From assembly GCA_013695255.1 (NCBI GenBank), contig JACDAV010000271.1, positions 1-5,103 of the forward strand: DNA of 5,103 nucleotides. The letters run 5' to 3'. The DNA is from Chloroflexota bacterium. Lineage in GTDB: Bacteria > Chloroflexota > Limnocylindria > Limnocylindrales > CSP1-4. Below are positions 1-4,720 of this stretch, piece after piece. Both the position numbers and the translations under genes were made by a program. The notes beneath the pieces were generated by a model. That model worked only from the letters and a program-made list of their open reading frames with translations. It searched no databases and was not told where the DNA came from. Position 1 is the first letter of the stretch. Every line of letters begins with the position of its first letter.

Positions 1-38
1 CTCGGGGCCGGTACCGTGCCTGAACGGCCCCGCGCCGC

Positions 39-176
39 GGTCCGCCTGCCGGACCAAGGGACGGGCAGGCGGGCCCCAGCGGCCCCCACCCGCGCGTTGG
101 TCCGACTGCCGGACCAAGGGACGGGCAGGCGGGCCCCAGCGGCCCCCCACCCGCGCGTTGGTCCGACTGCCGGACC
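39..176. repeat. 60/61-bp tandem repeat, about 2.3 copies, with embedded hairpins
   Basis: Copy 1 spans 39-98 (60 bp), copy 2 spans 99-159 (61 bp), and a partial third copy spans 160-176. Copies 1 and 2 differ by one substitution (C45 versus A105) and one inserted C in a C-run. Each copy begins with the 17-nt palindrome GGTCCG-nCTGC-CGGACC (39-55, 99-115, 160-176), a 6-bp stem with a 5-nt loop. Further in, GGGCC-CCAGC-GGCCC (71-75/81-85 in copy 1) can form a second stem. In copy 1 an alternative 9-bp stem pairs 42-50 with 64-72; in copy 2 the same stem carries one mismatch. There is no T-tract, so this is not a classical terminator. The function is unknown. It lies just upstream of the regulator promoter and could be an intergenic repeat or transcript-end element of a gene left of the window. 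Confidence 0.9.
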
Positions 177-226
177 CGGACGCGCGAGCTGTCGCGTTCG
201 CCTTCCGACGCCCAGGTGGGCCGGGC

Positions 227-249
227 CATACTTGCGTAATTGCGCAAGT
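227..249 (+). promoter_or_regulatory. Putative ArsR-family operator overlapping a promoter
   Basis: Positions 230-249 form a 20-bp inverted repeat, ACTTGCGTAA / TTGCGCAAGT, in which 9 of 10 base pairs match; only T237 against G242 breaks the symmetry. It stands out as AT-containing sequence in GC-rich surroundings and lies 18 bp before the ATG of the ArsR-type gene. Palindromes of this kind are usual binding sites for winged-helix ArsR dimers, which commonly repress their own promoter. A weak -10-like CATACT (227-232) overlaps the left edge, with a poor -35-like TTCCGA (203-208) 18 bp upstream. This would put the transcription start inside the palindrome, fitting repression by occlusion. The palindrome is directly visible; the regulator assignment and promoter are inference. 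Confidence 0.7.
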
Positions 250-267
250 CGTGAGACACTTCAGGCG

Positions 268-567
268 ATGTTGGATCAGGCCCCGGCCACGAGTGACGCG
301 CAGCGTCTGCGCTACGCGTCCGTGGGACGCGCCCTCGCCGACCCCAAGCGCCTGTGCGTGCTCGAGTCGCTGGCCCATGGCGAACTGTCCGTGCGTGACC
401 TCGCGACCCGGGTCAGCTGCCAGGTGCCCAACATGAGCCAGCATCTCGCGGTGCTCCGGAGCGCTGGGTTGGTGACGACCCGCCGGGACGGCAGCACCGT
501 CTTCTACCGCCTCTCGGACCCGCGGGTCCTCGAGGCCTACCGACTCATCCAGACGATCGCCCGCTGA
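268..567 (+). CDS. ArsR-family winged-helix transcriptional regulator
   Basis: A 99-residue regulator of usual ArsR/SmtB length. The sequence shows the family pattern: GRALADPKRLCVLESL (about 20-35), then ELSVRDLA (39-46), then the recognition helix VPNMSQHLAVLRSAGLV (53-69), then the wing TTRRDGSTVFYRLSD (70-84). The classical arsenic/cadmium motif ELCVCDL reads ELSVRDL here, so both metal-binding cysteines of that site are missing. The only cysteines are C30 and C51. The ATG at 268 was chosen because it puts the family's N-terminus in place and leaves the 230-249 palindrome in the leader; the frame stays open to 16, but that part only translates the tandem repeat. There is no good Shine-Dalgarno sequence before it. 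It probably represses itself and the thioredoxin gene 47 bp downstream. The inducer is unknown; a thiol or redox signal fits the cysteines and neighbour better than a metal at the usual site. Confidence 0.88.
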   Translation: MLDQAPATSDAQRLRYASVGRALADPKRLCVLESLAHGELSVRDLATRVSCQVPNMSQHLAVLRSAGLVTTRRDGSTVFYRLSDPRVLEAYRLIQTIAR

Positions 568-581
568 GGGCGGAAGGGCCA

Positions 582-596
582 GCCCGCGCGGCGGGC
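582..596 (+). other. Short GC hairpin in the regulator-thioredoxin intergenic gap
   Basis: GCCCGC (582-587) and GCGGGC (591-596) form a perfect 6-bp stem with a 3-nt loop. It ends 4 nt before the AAAGGA ribosome-binding site of the thioredoxin gene. It could protect or process the operon transcript or tune thioredoxin translation. Short GC inverted repeats also arise by chance at this composition. Confidence 0.35.
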
Positions 597-614
597 GGAG
601 AAAGGACTACACGC

Positions 615-971
615 ATGGTCGACATCAAGGTCGCCACCGACACCAACTTCGAGGAGCTCGTCCTCAAGAGCGACCGCCCGGTCGTGGTCGACTTCTGGGC
701 AGCCTGGTGCGGACCCTGCAAGATGGTCGCGCCGGAGATGGAGAAGCTGGCCGAGAAGTACGAGGGGGCGGTCGACGTCGTCAAGGTCGACGTGGACGCG
801 AACCCACGCCTCTCGCAGGCCTTCAACATCATGAGCATTCCGACCATCGCCTTCTTCCGTCCCGGCCAGCAGCCGATGGGCGTGGTCGGTTTCAAGCCCC
901 TCGAGCAGCTCGAGCAGCAGTTCGGGCTCGCGCAGTTCGCCGCGCCGGCACCCGCGGCCGAGAACGCCTGA
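615..971 (+). CDS. trxA: Thioredoxin
   Basis: A 118-residue cytoplasmic thioredoxin, a little longer than the usual 105-110. It reduces protein disulfides with electrons normally supplied by thioredoxin reductase. The active site WCGPCK is at residues 31-36 (C32 and C35), preceded by VVVDFWA with the buried Asp26. The cis-proline is Pro76 in SIPT, and the later VVGFKP segment carries the conserved glycine turn. The last ~15 residues are an Ala/Pro-rich tail (FAAPAPAAENA) that may be disordered. The ATG at 615 is supported by an AAAGGA Shine-Dalgarno sequence (601-606) with 8-nt spacing. There is no signal peptide. It lies 47 bp after the ArsR-type gene on the same strand and is probably co-transcribed and controlled from the 230-249 operator. 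No reductase gene is in the window. Confidence 0.96.
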   Translation: MVDIKVATDTNFEELVLKSDRPVVVDFWAAWCGPCKMVAPEMEKLAEKYEGAVDVVKVDVDANPRLSQAFNIMSIPTIAFFRPGQQPMGVVGFKPLEQLEQQFGLAQFAAPAPAAENA

Positions 972-991
972 GCCCCGTCTCGGCAGGGAGA

Positions 992-1020
992 ACGGGCGGC
1001 CCCGGTCGCCGACCGCCCGT
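992..1020. terminator. GC-rich hairpin between convergent genes, likely bidirectional terminator
   Basis: ACGGGCGG (992-999) pairs perfectly with CCGCCCGT (1013-1020), an 8-bp stem with a 13-nt loop that can form a small inner stem (GGTC/GACC on the minus strand). It starts 20 bp after the thioredoxin stop and lies 26 bp beyond the stop of the minus-strand gene ending at 1047, so it is placed to serve both convergent units. There is no clear T-run on either side (minus-strand exit reads TTCTCCC), so it is not a textbook intrinsic terminator. Confidence 0.55.
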
Positions 1021-1046
1021 CCGGTCACGAGCCGTCTTCCGCGTGA

Positions 1047-1355
1047 TCAGCTGCGTGGGCTCGTCGCGTGGCGGTGGGCGCTGGCGAGCCACGACGTGGC
1101 ACGATCGGCGGCGTAGCGATCGATCTCGGGCGGCCTGAAGGCGATCCACTCCGGCCCGCGGCTCGAGGTGGCCGTGTCCGGCGTACCAAGCGCGGCACGG
1201 GCGATGAGCGGTTGGAGCCGGAACTCGGCGCCGCCGCCGGCGAGCGTCGCGAACGGCCGACCGCCGGCGGACCACTCGACGCGGTCCCCCTCCCGCAGCT
1301 GCTGCACGCCTGGCAGCGACATCGCCGCCTGGGCCAGCACCTCCCCGAGCGTCAC
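1047..1355 (-). CDS. Small MmcQ/YjbR-like protein (tentative), GTG start overlapping the upstream stop
   Basis: A 102-residue protein starting at a GTG (1355-1353) that shares 4 bp with the TGA of the DinB-like gene (GTGA). A GGAAG (1369-1365) lies 9 nt upstream as a possible ribosome-binding site. The protein has an N-terminal helix (TLGEVLAQAAMSLPGV), then the strands VEWSAGGRPFATLAGG and AEFRLQPLIARAAL, then RGPEWIAFRPPEID and the helix RYAADRATSWLASAHRHA. This order (short helix, GRPFA-like strand, hydrophobic-basic strand, final helix with W) resembles small MmcQ/YjbR-fold proteins, whose biochemical role is mostly unknown. The family call is from overall pattern only. The frame stays open upstream to 1679, but that extension lies antisense-like over the DinB-like gene in another frame and is Arg/Gly-rich, so it was rejected. 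Translational coupling to the DinB-like gene is very likely. Confidence 0.7.
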   Translation of the reverse strand: MTLGEVLAQAAMSLPGVQQLREGDRVEWSAGGRPFATLAGGGAEFRLQPLIARAALGTPDTATSSRGPEWIAFRPPEIDRYAADRATSWLASAHRHATSPRS

Positions 1356-1831
1356 GACCGGGCGCTTCCGAGGATCGCGTCCAGGTCCGGCCGATGGTCG
1401 TCGTAATGCTCGAACGTCTTGCGGATGAATGAGCCGAGCGTCGTCCGGTGCTTGACCCAGCGGCTCTCCGGCACGACGGTCAGGTAGCCGCGGAGCTCGC
1501 CCGGAACCGTGCGGAACCGTTCGCGGACCTGGGCCATCGGGAGCTCCGACCACGCCGCAAGGTACTCCCCGTTGAGCGCGTCGCCCCGCGCCGCCCACTC
1601 GGCGTCGACCCGCTCCAGGGTCGCGCTGGTCTCGCCCACGGCCAGCTCCCTTGCCGCAGCCAGCGAGATCTCCTGCCACGCGACGAGATGACCGATGAGG
1701 TCCCGGCCGGACCAGCCGCCGGCGCCATCGACCGGCCGCGCCAGCTGCTCGTCGGTGAGCTCGTCGAGCGCCTCGTATGGCCGCCAGGCATCGCGCTCGT
1801 CCTCGAGGAACGAGAGGGCGTCGAGGTACAT
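1352..1831 (-). CDS. DinB/ClbS-like four-helix-bundle protein
   Basis: A 159-residue cytoplasmic protein of the DinB superfamily (ClbS/DfsB or DUF664-type; usual length 150-170). It has an N-terminal helix (MYLDALSFLEDERDAWRPYE), the GGWSGRDLIGHLVAWQE segment (38-54) with His48, and the C-terminal FEHYDDHRPDL with His142 and His146. The spacing of one His in helix 2 and an HxxxH near the end is the usual metal-binding triad of this superfamily, which includes thiol-dependent transferases, maleylpyruvate isomerase-type domains and colibactin-resistance proteins. The substrate cannot be told from sequence. The ATG at 1831 has no Shine-Dalgarno sequence but has TACCAT 6 nt upstream, suggesting a leaderless transcript. 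It overlaps the downstream YjbR-like gene by 4 bp. It lies 91 bp after the mutase gene and may also receive read-through from it. Confidence 0.85.
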   Translation of the reverse strand: MYLDALSFLEDERDAWRPYEALDELTDEQLARPVDGAGGWSGRDLIGHLVAWQEISLAAARELAVGETSATLERVDAEWAARGDALNGEYLAAWSELPMAQVRERFRTVPGELRGYLTVVPESRWVKHRTTLGSFIRKTFEHYDDHRPDLDAILGSARS

Positions 1832-1837
1832 GCGGGC

Positions 1838-1843
1838 ATGGTA
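1838..1843 (-). promoter_or_regulatory. -10 box for leaderless transcription of the DinB-like gene
   Basis: On the minus strand TACCAT fits TANNNT and is followed by a 6-nt spacer (GCCCGC) and the ATG. No Shine-Dalgarno sequence is present and no good -35 is seen at 16-18 bp. The same arrangement precedes the mutase and lipoprotein genes. Confidence 0.5.
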
Positions 1844-1890
1844 AGGCGGGCGGACCTCGCTGGCCCGTCCACCCGGCGACGGCAGCCGAT

Positions 1891-1921
1891 GGCCGCCGGA
1901 TCGACGACGGCGTCCGCGGCC
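1891..1921 (-). terminator. Hairpin directly after the mutase stop codon
   Basis: GGCCGC (1891-1896) pairs with GCGGCC (1916-1921). The stem continues with GGA/TCC (1898-1900/1913-1915) across a one-base bulge at 1897, giving 9 bp and a 12-nt loop. It begins 1 nt past the mutase TGA on the minus strand. There is no T-tract. It may be a transcript-end or 3'-stabilising structure; chance formation in GC-rich DNA is possible. Confidence 0.35.
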
Positions 1922-1922
1922 C

Positions 1923-3716
1923 TCAGACCGCGACAGGCTCCCGGTACTCCCCGAAGACGCCGCGCAGCGCCGCGCACTGCTCGCCGAGCGTGACGTACGC
2001 CCGCGCGCACCGGATGAAGTGCGGCATCAGGTTGGTCGCGGAGGTGCCCGGGCGGGAGGCCGCCTCCCGCAGGCCGGCCAGCGCCGCATCCACGGCCGCG
2101 GCATCGCGCTCCCGGCGGGTCCGCTCGAGTCGAGCCAGGTGCCGTTCGAGCGATCCGGCCGGCACGGACAGCACCGGCACGGTCGGCGCCTCCGACTCGT
2201 CCCGGTAGGCGTTGACGCCAACGATCCGGCGCTGGCCGGCATCGAACTCGCGCTGGTACCGGTAGGCCGCGTCGCCGATCTCGCGCTGCGGATAGCCCTC
2301 CGTGATCGCCGCCACCATGCCGCCCCGCCGGTCGATCTCGTCGAGGTAGCGCCACACCTGGCGCTCCGTCTCGTTGGTCAGCGACTCAACGAACCACGAT
2401 CCGCCCAGAGGATCGACCGTGTTGGCGACGCCGGTCTCCTCGGCGAGGATCTGTTGCTGCCGGAGCGCGAGGAGGGCGGCCTCCGCGGTCGGGACGGCGA
2501 GCGCCTCGTCGAACGCATCGGTGTGGAGGGACTGGGTCCCGCCCAGGACGGCGGCCAGCGCCTGGAGCGCGACCCGGGTCAGGTTGTTGAGCGGCTGCTG
2601 CGGCGTGAGCGAGACGCCGGCCGTCTGAGTGTGGAACCGCATCCAGGTCGAGCGCACGTTCTCGGCGCGGTAGCGCTCGGTCATCAGCTTCCACCAGATC
2701 CGGCGTGCCGCCCGGAACTTCGCGATCTCCTCGAAGAAGTCCGAGTGGGAGTTGAAGAAGAACGACAGCCGGGGCGCGAAGTCGTCGACCCGCAGCCCGC
2801 GCTCGAGCGCCGCCTCGACGTAGGCCATCCCGTCGGCGATCGTGAAGGCCAGCTCCTGGATCGCCGTCGAGCCGGCCTCCCGGATGTGATAGCCGCTGAT
2901 CGAGACCGTGTTCCACTTCGGGAGCTCCTGCGCCCCGAACTCGATCGTGTCGGTCACCAGGCGCATCGATGGCCCGGGCGGGAACAGAAACTCCTTCTGG
3001 GCGACGAACTCCTTGAGGATGTCGTTCTGGGTCGTGCCCTCGAGCTGCTCGCGCGACACGCCGCTCTTCTCCGCCGCCACGATGTACATCGCCCAGATCG
3101 GTGCGGCCGGCGAGTTGATCGTCATCGACGTCGAGACGCGGTCCAGCGGCAGGCCGTCGAGAAGAACTTCCATGTCGGCCAGCGACGAGACCCCGACGCC
3201 GCACGTCCCGAACTCGCCCTCCGCTTCCGGGTCGTCCGTGTCATAGCCGTACAGCGTTGGCATGTCGTAGGCGACCGACAGGCCGGTCTGGCCCGCTGCC
3301 AGCAGCTGCCGGAACCGGTCGTTGGTGTCCTCGGCCGCACCGAAGCCGGCGAACATGCGCATCGTCCAGAGCCGGGTGCGATACCCGGTCGGGTGGATGC
3401 CACGGATGAAGGGCGGGTCGCCCGGCAGGCCGACATCCCGAACTGGGTCGAAGTCGTCCCAGCGGCCCGATCGAAGGGGATCGCCGTGGTGGTCGACCGC
3501 GGTGGCCCCGCCGGCTCCCGAGGGATGTCCGTCCACGTCGCCCGCCCACGACCAAGGGCCGTAGAGACGCTCGATCTCGAGGTCGCTGATGGTCGAGAAC
3601 CGTGACTGGCGCTCACCGCCGCGCCGCAGCGCTGGATCCAGTCGCTGGCGTGTCCACTCGTCGTGGCGCGACGCCCAGCGCATCGCGGAGGCGGCGCGAC
3701 GCTGCGTGTCGCTCAT
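1923..3716 (-). CDS. icmA: B12-dependent acyl-CoA mutase large subunit, isobutyryl-CoA mutase type (methylmalonyl-CoA mutase family)
   Basis: A complete 597-residue TIM-barrel large subunit of an adenosylcobalamin-dependent acyl-CoA mutase, which rearranges the acyl carbon skeleton by a radical mechanism. Family motifs run from RGIHPTGYRTRLWTMRMFAGF (about 105-125) through TGLSVAYDMPT (144-154), STSMTIN (195-201), TTQNDILKEF (228-237), SGYH (274-277), DPLGGSW (435-441) to the C-terminal VFGEYREP. Aligned to Propionibacterium methylmalonyl-CoA mutase, Tyr89 is Phe122, Arg207 is Gln240, His244 is His277 and Arg283 is Arg316; the Phe/Gln pair matches IcmA (Phe80/Gln198). Isobutyryl-CoA/butyryl-CoA is thus the likelier substrate pair; a pivalyl-type or other short-chain acyl-CoA mutase is possible. 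There is no C-terminal B12-binding domain (no DxHxxG), so a separate small subunit is needed, and none is in the window. Residues about 54-90 look like a lineage-specific insertion. The start has TAGAGT 7 nt upstream and no Shine-Dalgarno sequence. Confidence 0.93.
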   Translation of the reverse strand: MSDTQRRAASAMRWASRHDEWTRQRLDPALRRGGERQSRFSTISDLEIERLYGPWSWAGDVDGHPSGAGGATAVDHHGDPLRSGRWDDFDPVRDVGLPGDPPFIRGIHPTGYRTRLWTMRMFAGFGAAEDTNDRFRQLLAAGQTGLSVAYDMPTLYGYDTDDPEAEGEFGTCGVGVSSLADMEVLLDGLPLDRVSTSMTINSPAAPIWAMYIVAAEKSGVSREQLEGTTQNDILKEFVAQKEFLFPPGPSMRLVTDTIEFGAQELPKWNTVSISGYHIREAGSTAIQELAFTIADGMAYVEAALERGLRVDDFAPRLSFFFNSHSDFFEEIAKFRAARRIWWKLMTERYRAENVRSTWMRFHTQTAGVSLTPQQPLNNLTRVALQALAAVLGGTQSLHTDAFDEALAVPTAEAALLALRQQQILAEETGVANTVDPLGGSWFVESLTNETERQVWRYLDEIDRRGGMVAAITEGYPQREIGDAAYRYQREFDAGQRRIVGVNAYRDESEAPTVPVLSVPAGSLERHLARLERTRRERDAAAVDAALAGLREAASRPGTSATNLMPHFIRCARAYVTLGEQCAALRGVFGEYREPVAV

Positions 3717-3723
3717 GCGGCCG

Positions 3724-3751
3724 ACTCTAGCATCGGTCGCCGCGCCGTCAG
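3724..3751 (-). promoter_or_regulatory. Promoter of the mutase gene, leaderless type
   Basis: On the minus strand CTGACG (3751-3746) is a -35-like hexamer with the TGAC core. A 16-bp spacer follows, then TAGAGT (3729-3724) as -10, then 7 nt to the ATG at 3716. Transcription would begin at or next to the start codon. The -35 overlaps the stop codon of the small ORF ending at 3748. Confidence 0.55.
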
Positions 3752-3918
3752 CGCCGGCGCCTGCCCGAGCTGGAGAGCCGGTCCTCGACGGGCGGCACCT
3801 CGACGTTCCGGCTGCGGCGGTCCCGGAGCATCCGGATCACCTGCCAGGCGGTCAGAAGCGGAATGAGACGACGCGGCAAGATCCGAAGGAGCGCGACGCG
3901 CGCGATGGTTCCGAACAT
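3748..3918 (-). CDS. Hypothetical small basic protein, possibly membrane-associated
   Basis: A possible 56-residue protein filling the gap between the lipoprotein and mutase genes. It begins MFGTIARVALLRILPRR, continues with a hydrophobic stretch LIPLLTAWQVIRML (about 18-31), and ends in a charged tail with many arginines. This is the look of a small amphipathic or membrane-anchored protein, but no family is recognised. Third codon positions are G or C in about 50 of 57 codons, in keeping with neighbouring genes. An upstream in-frame ATG at 3975 would add an Ala/Pro-rich 19 residues and lie 23 bp past the lipoprotein stop; neither start has a clear ribosome-binding site. The frame is open far upstream over the lipoprotein gene, so openness alone is weak evidence. 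Co-transcription with the lipoprotein gene is possible. Confidence 0.4.
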   Translation of the reverse strand: MFGTIARVALLRILPRRLIPLLTAWQVIRMLRDRRSRNVEVPPVEDRLSSSGRRRR

Positions 3919-3998
3919 GCGCCGAGTCTCGTCGGTCGCCGCGGCCGCCGCGACGTTCGGCGGGGGCATCGGCATCTCGGACGCGTTGCGGCTGGCGC

Positions 3999-4616
3999 CT
4001 AGCCGGCGAGGGCGGCCTCGACCGCGCGCTCCACGAGCGCGTCGTGATCCGCCCGGCTCTCCGCCTCGCGGACGTTGCTCGCGACGAGGACGGCGAGCAC
4101 CTGTTCCGGCTCCGCTGCCGGCAAGACGAGGATGGACTGGAACGAGACGTCGTTGAGCGTATCGAGCCGGCGGCCCTGCGCGGTGCCCAGCCGGAACGGG
4201 CTCGTCGTGATGCTCTCCGTCTTTCGCGCCCCCCGCGCGCCGGTCTCGTAGAACTCCGCCAGGCGCTCGACCGTCAGGCCGGGCGCCTCGAACACGGCGA
4301 TCGTGACGCCGCTCCGGCGGTCCGTCTCCCACAGCCCACCGGCGAACCTCACCTCCTCCAGCCCGTGGCTGGCCAGCGTGCCGAGGCGTGACGGGGAACA
4401 GTTGCGACCGGAGTCGAGCCGGGCCGGCGGCGCGCCGTCGAGCGCCCTGGGGATCCGGGCCTCCAGGTCCGGATAGGCCCCGGCGCGGCGGCCGTCGACG
4501 GAGCACGGACCGGTCGGGTCGAAGCTCGCCTCGCCGGCCGTCGAGCAGCCGACGAAGGAGCCGGCCATCACCGCCACCAGGGCGACGAGCAGGAGGCAGC
4601 GCGATCGCCGGGACAT
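3999..4616 (-). CDS. Secreted lipoprotein of unknown function
   Basis: A 205-residue protein with a lipoprotein signal peptide: basic MSRRSR, hydrophobic core CLLLVALVAVMAGS, and lipobox-like FVGC with Cys24 as the lipidation site (Phe at -3 is less usual than Leu). The mature part starts STAGEASFDPTGPCSVDGR and has two further cysteines, C38 and C73, that could pair outside the membrane. A segment ELEEVRFAGG-like (GLEEVRFAGGLWETD, 85-99), the strand SGVTIAVFEA and the helix LTVERLAEFYETGAR suggest an alpha/beta domain. I recognise no named family. The ATG at 4616 was chosen because it begins the signal peptide exactly; the longer frame (to 5096) only adds Arg/Pro-rich out-of-frame sequence over the next gene. 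TACGCT lies 6 nt before the ATG, without a Shine-Dalgarno sequence. Confidence 0.82.
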   Translation of the reverse strand: MSRRSRCLLLVALVAVMAGSFVGCSTAGEASFDPTGPCSVDGRRAGAYPDLEARIPRALDGAPPARLDSGRNCSPSRLGTLASHGLEEVRFAGGLWETDRRSGVTIAVFEAPGLTVERLAEFYETGARGARKTESITTSPFRLGTAQGRRLDTLNDVSFQSILVLPAAEPEQVLAVLVASNVREAESRADHDALVERAVEAALAG

Positions 4617-4622
4617 GAGGAG

Positions 4623-4628
4623 AGCGTA
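4623..4628 (-). promoter_or_regulatory. -10 box for leaderless transcription of the lipoprotein gene
   Basis: On the minus strand TACGCT (TANNNT) is followed by the 6-nt spacer CTCCTC and the ATG at 4616. The spacer is pyrimidine-rich, so no Shine-Dalgarno sequence is possible there. There is no convincing -35. A perfect 10-bp palindrome CCTGGCCAGG (4659-4668) sits about 30 bp upstream of the -10 and could be a regulator site, though such GC palindromes occur by chance. Confidence 0.5.
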
Positions 4629-4682
4629 CGCCGGAGCACCCGAACCCGGCGGAAGGCGCCTGGCCAGGTGGGACCGGGACCC

Positions 4683-4720
4683 TCGGCGAGCAGGCCGGGG
4701 GCATCCGGGCCAGCCGCCGA
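4683..4720 (-). terminator. Hairpin directly after the stop of the right-edge gene
   Basis: TCGGCG (4683-4688) pairs with CGCCGA (4715-4720) in a 6-bp outer stem abutting the TGA at 4723-4721. The inner sequence can form a second imperfect GGCC(C)GG/CC(C)GGCC stem. No T-tract follows. It is a candidate transcript-end structure separating this gene from the lipoprotein promoter. Confidence 0.35.

Noticed and set aside
39..176. CRISPR array
   Set aside because: The whole 60-bp unit is repeated, with no unique spacers between conserved repeats, and no cas genes are present.
16..267. N-terminal extension of the ArsR-type regulator (183-residue reading)
   Set aside because: It translates the tandem repeat and the operator palindrome into repetitive Arg/Pro/Gly sequence; the family's N-terminus fits the ATG at 268.
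537..1028. 163-residue minus-strand ORF over the thioredoxin gene
   Set aside because: Antisense shadow of a clear thioredoxin with WCGPC and cis-Pro; no motif of its own.
1480..2355. 291-residue minus-strand ORF over the end of the mutase and the DinB-like gene
   Set aside because: Out-of-frame shadow of two real genes; Arg/Pro/Ser-rich translation typical of a wrong frame in GC-rich DNA.
2019..3605. 528-residue plus-strand ORF
   Set aside because: It is the antisense shadow of the mutase gene; its Arg/Asp/Leu-rich translation has no recognisable motif, whereas the minus strand shows family motifs throughout.
1923..3716. 2-hydroxyisobutyryl-CoA mutase assignment for the mutase
   Set aside because: That type has Ile at the position of Phe122; this protein shows the Phe/Gln pair of isobutyryl-CoA mutase.
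4659..4668. Perfect 10-bp palindrome CCTGGCCAGG upstream of the lipoprotein promoter as an operator
   Set aside because: Too short and GC-rich to distinguish from chance; mentioned only under the promoter entry.
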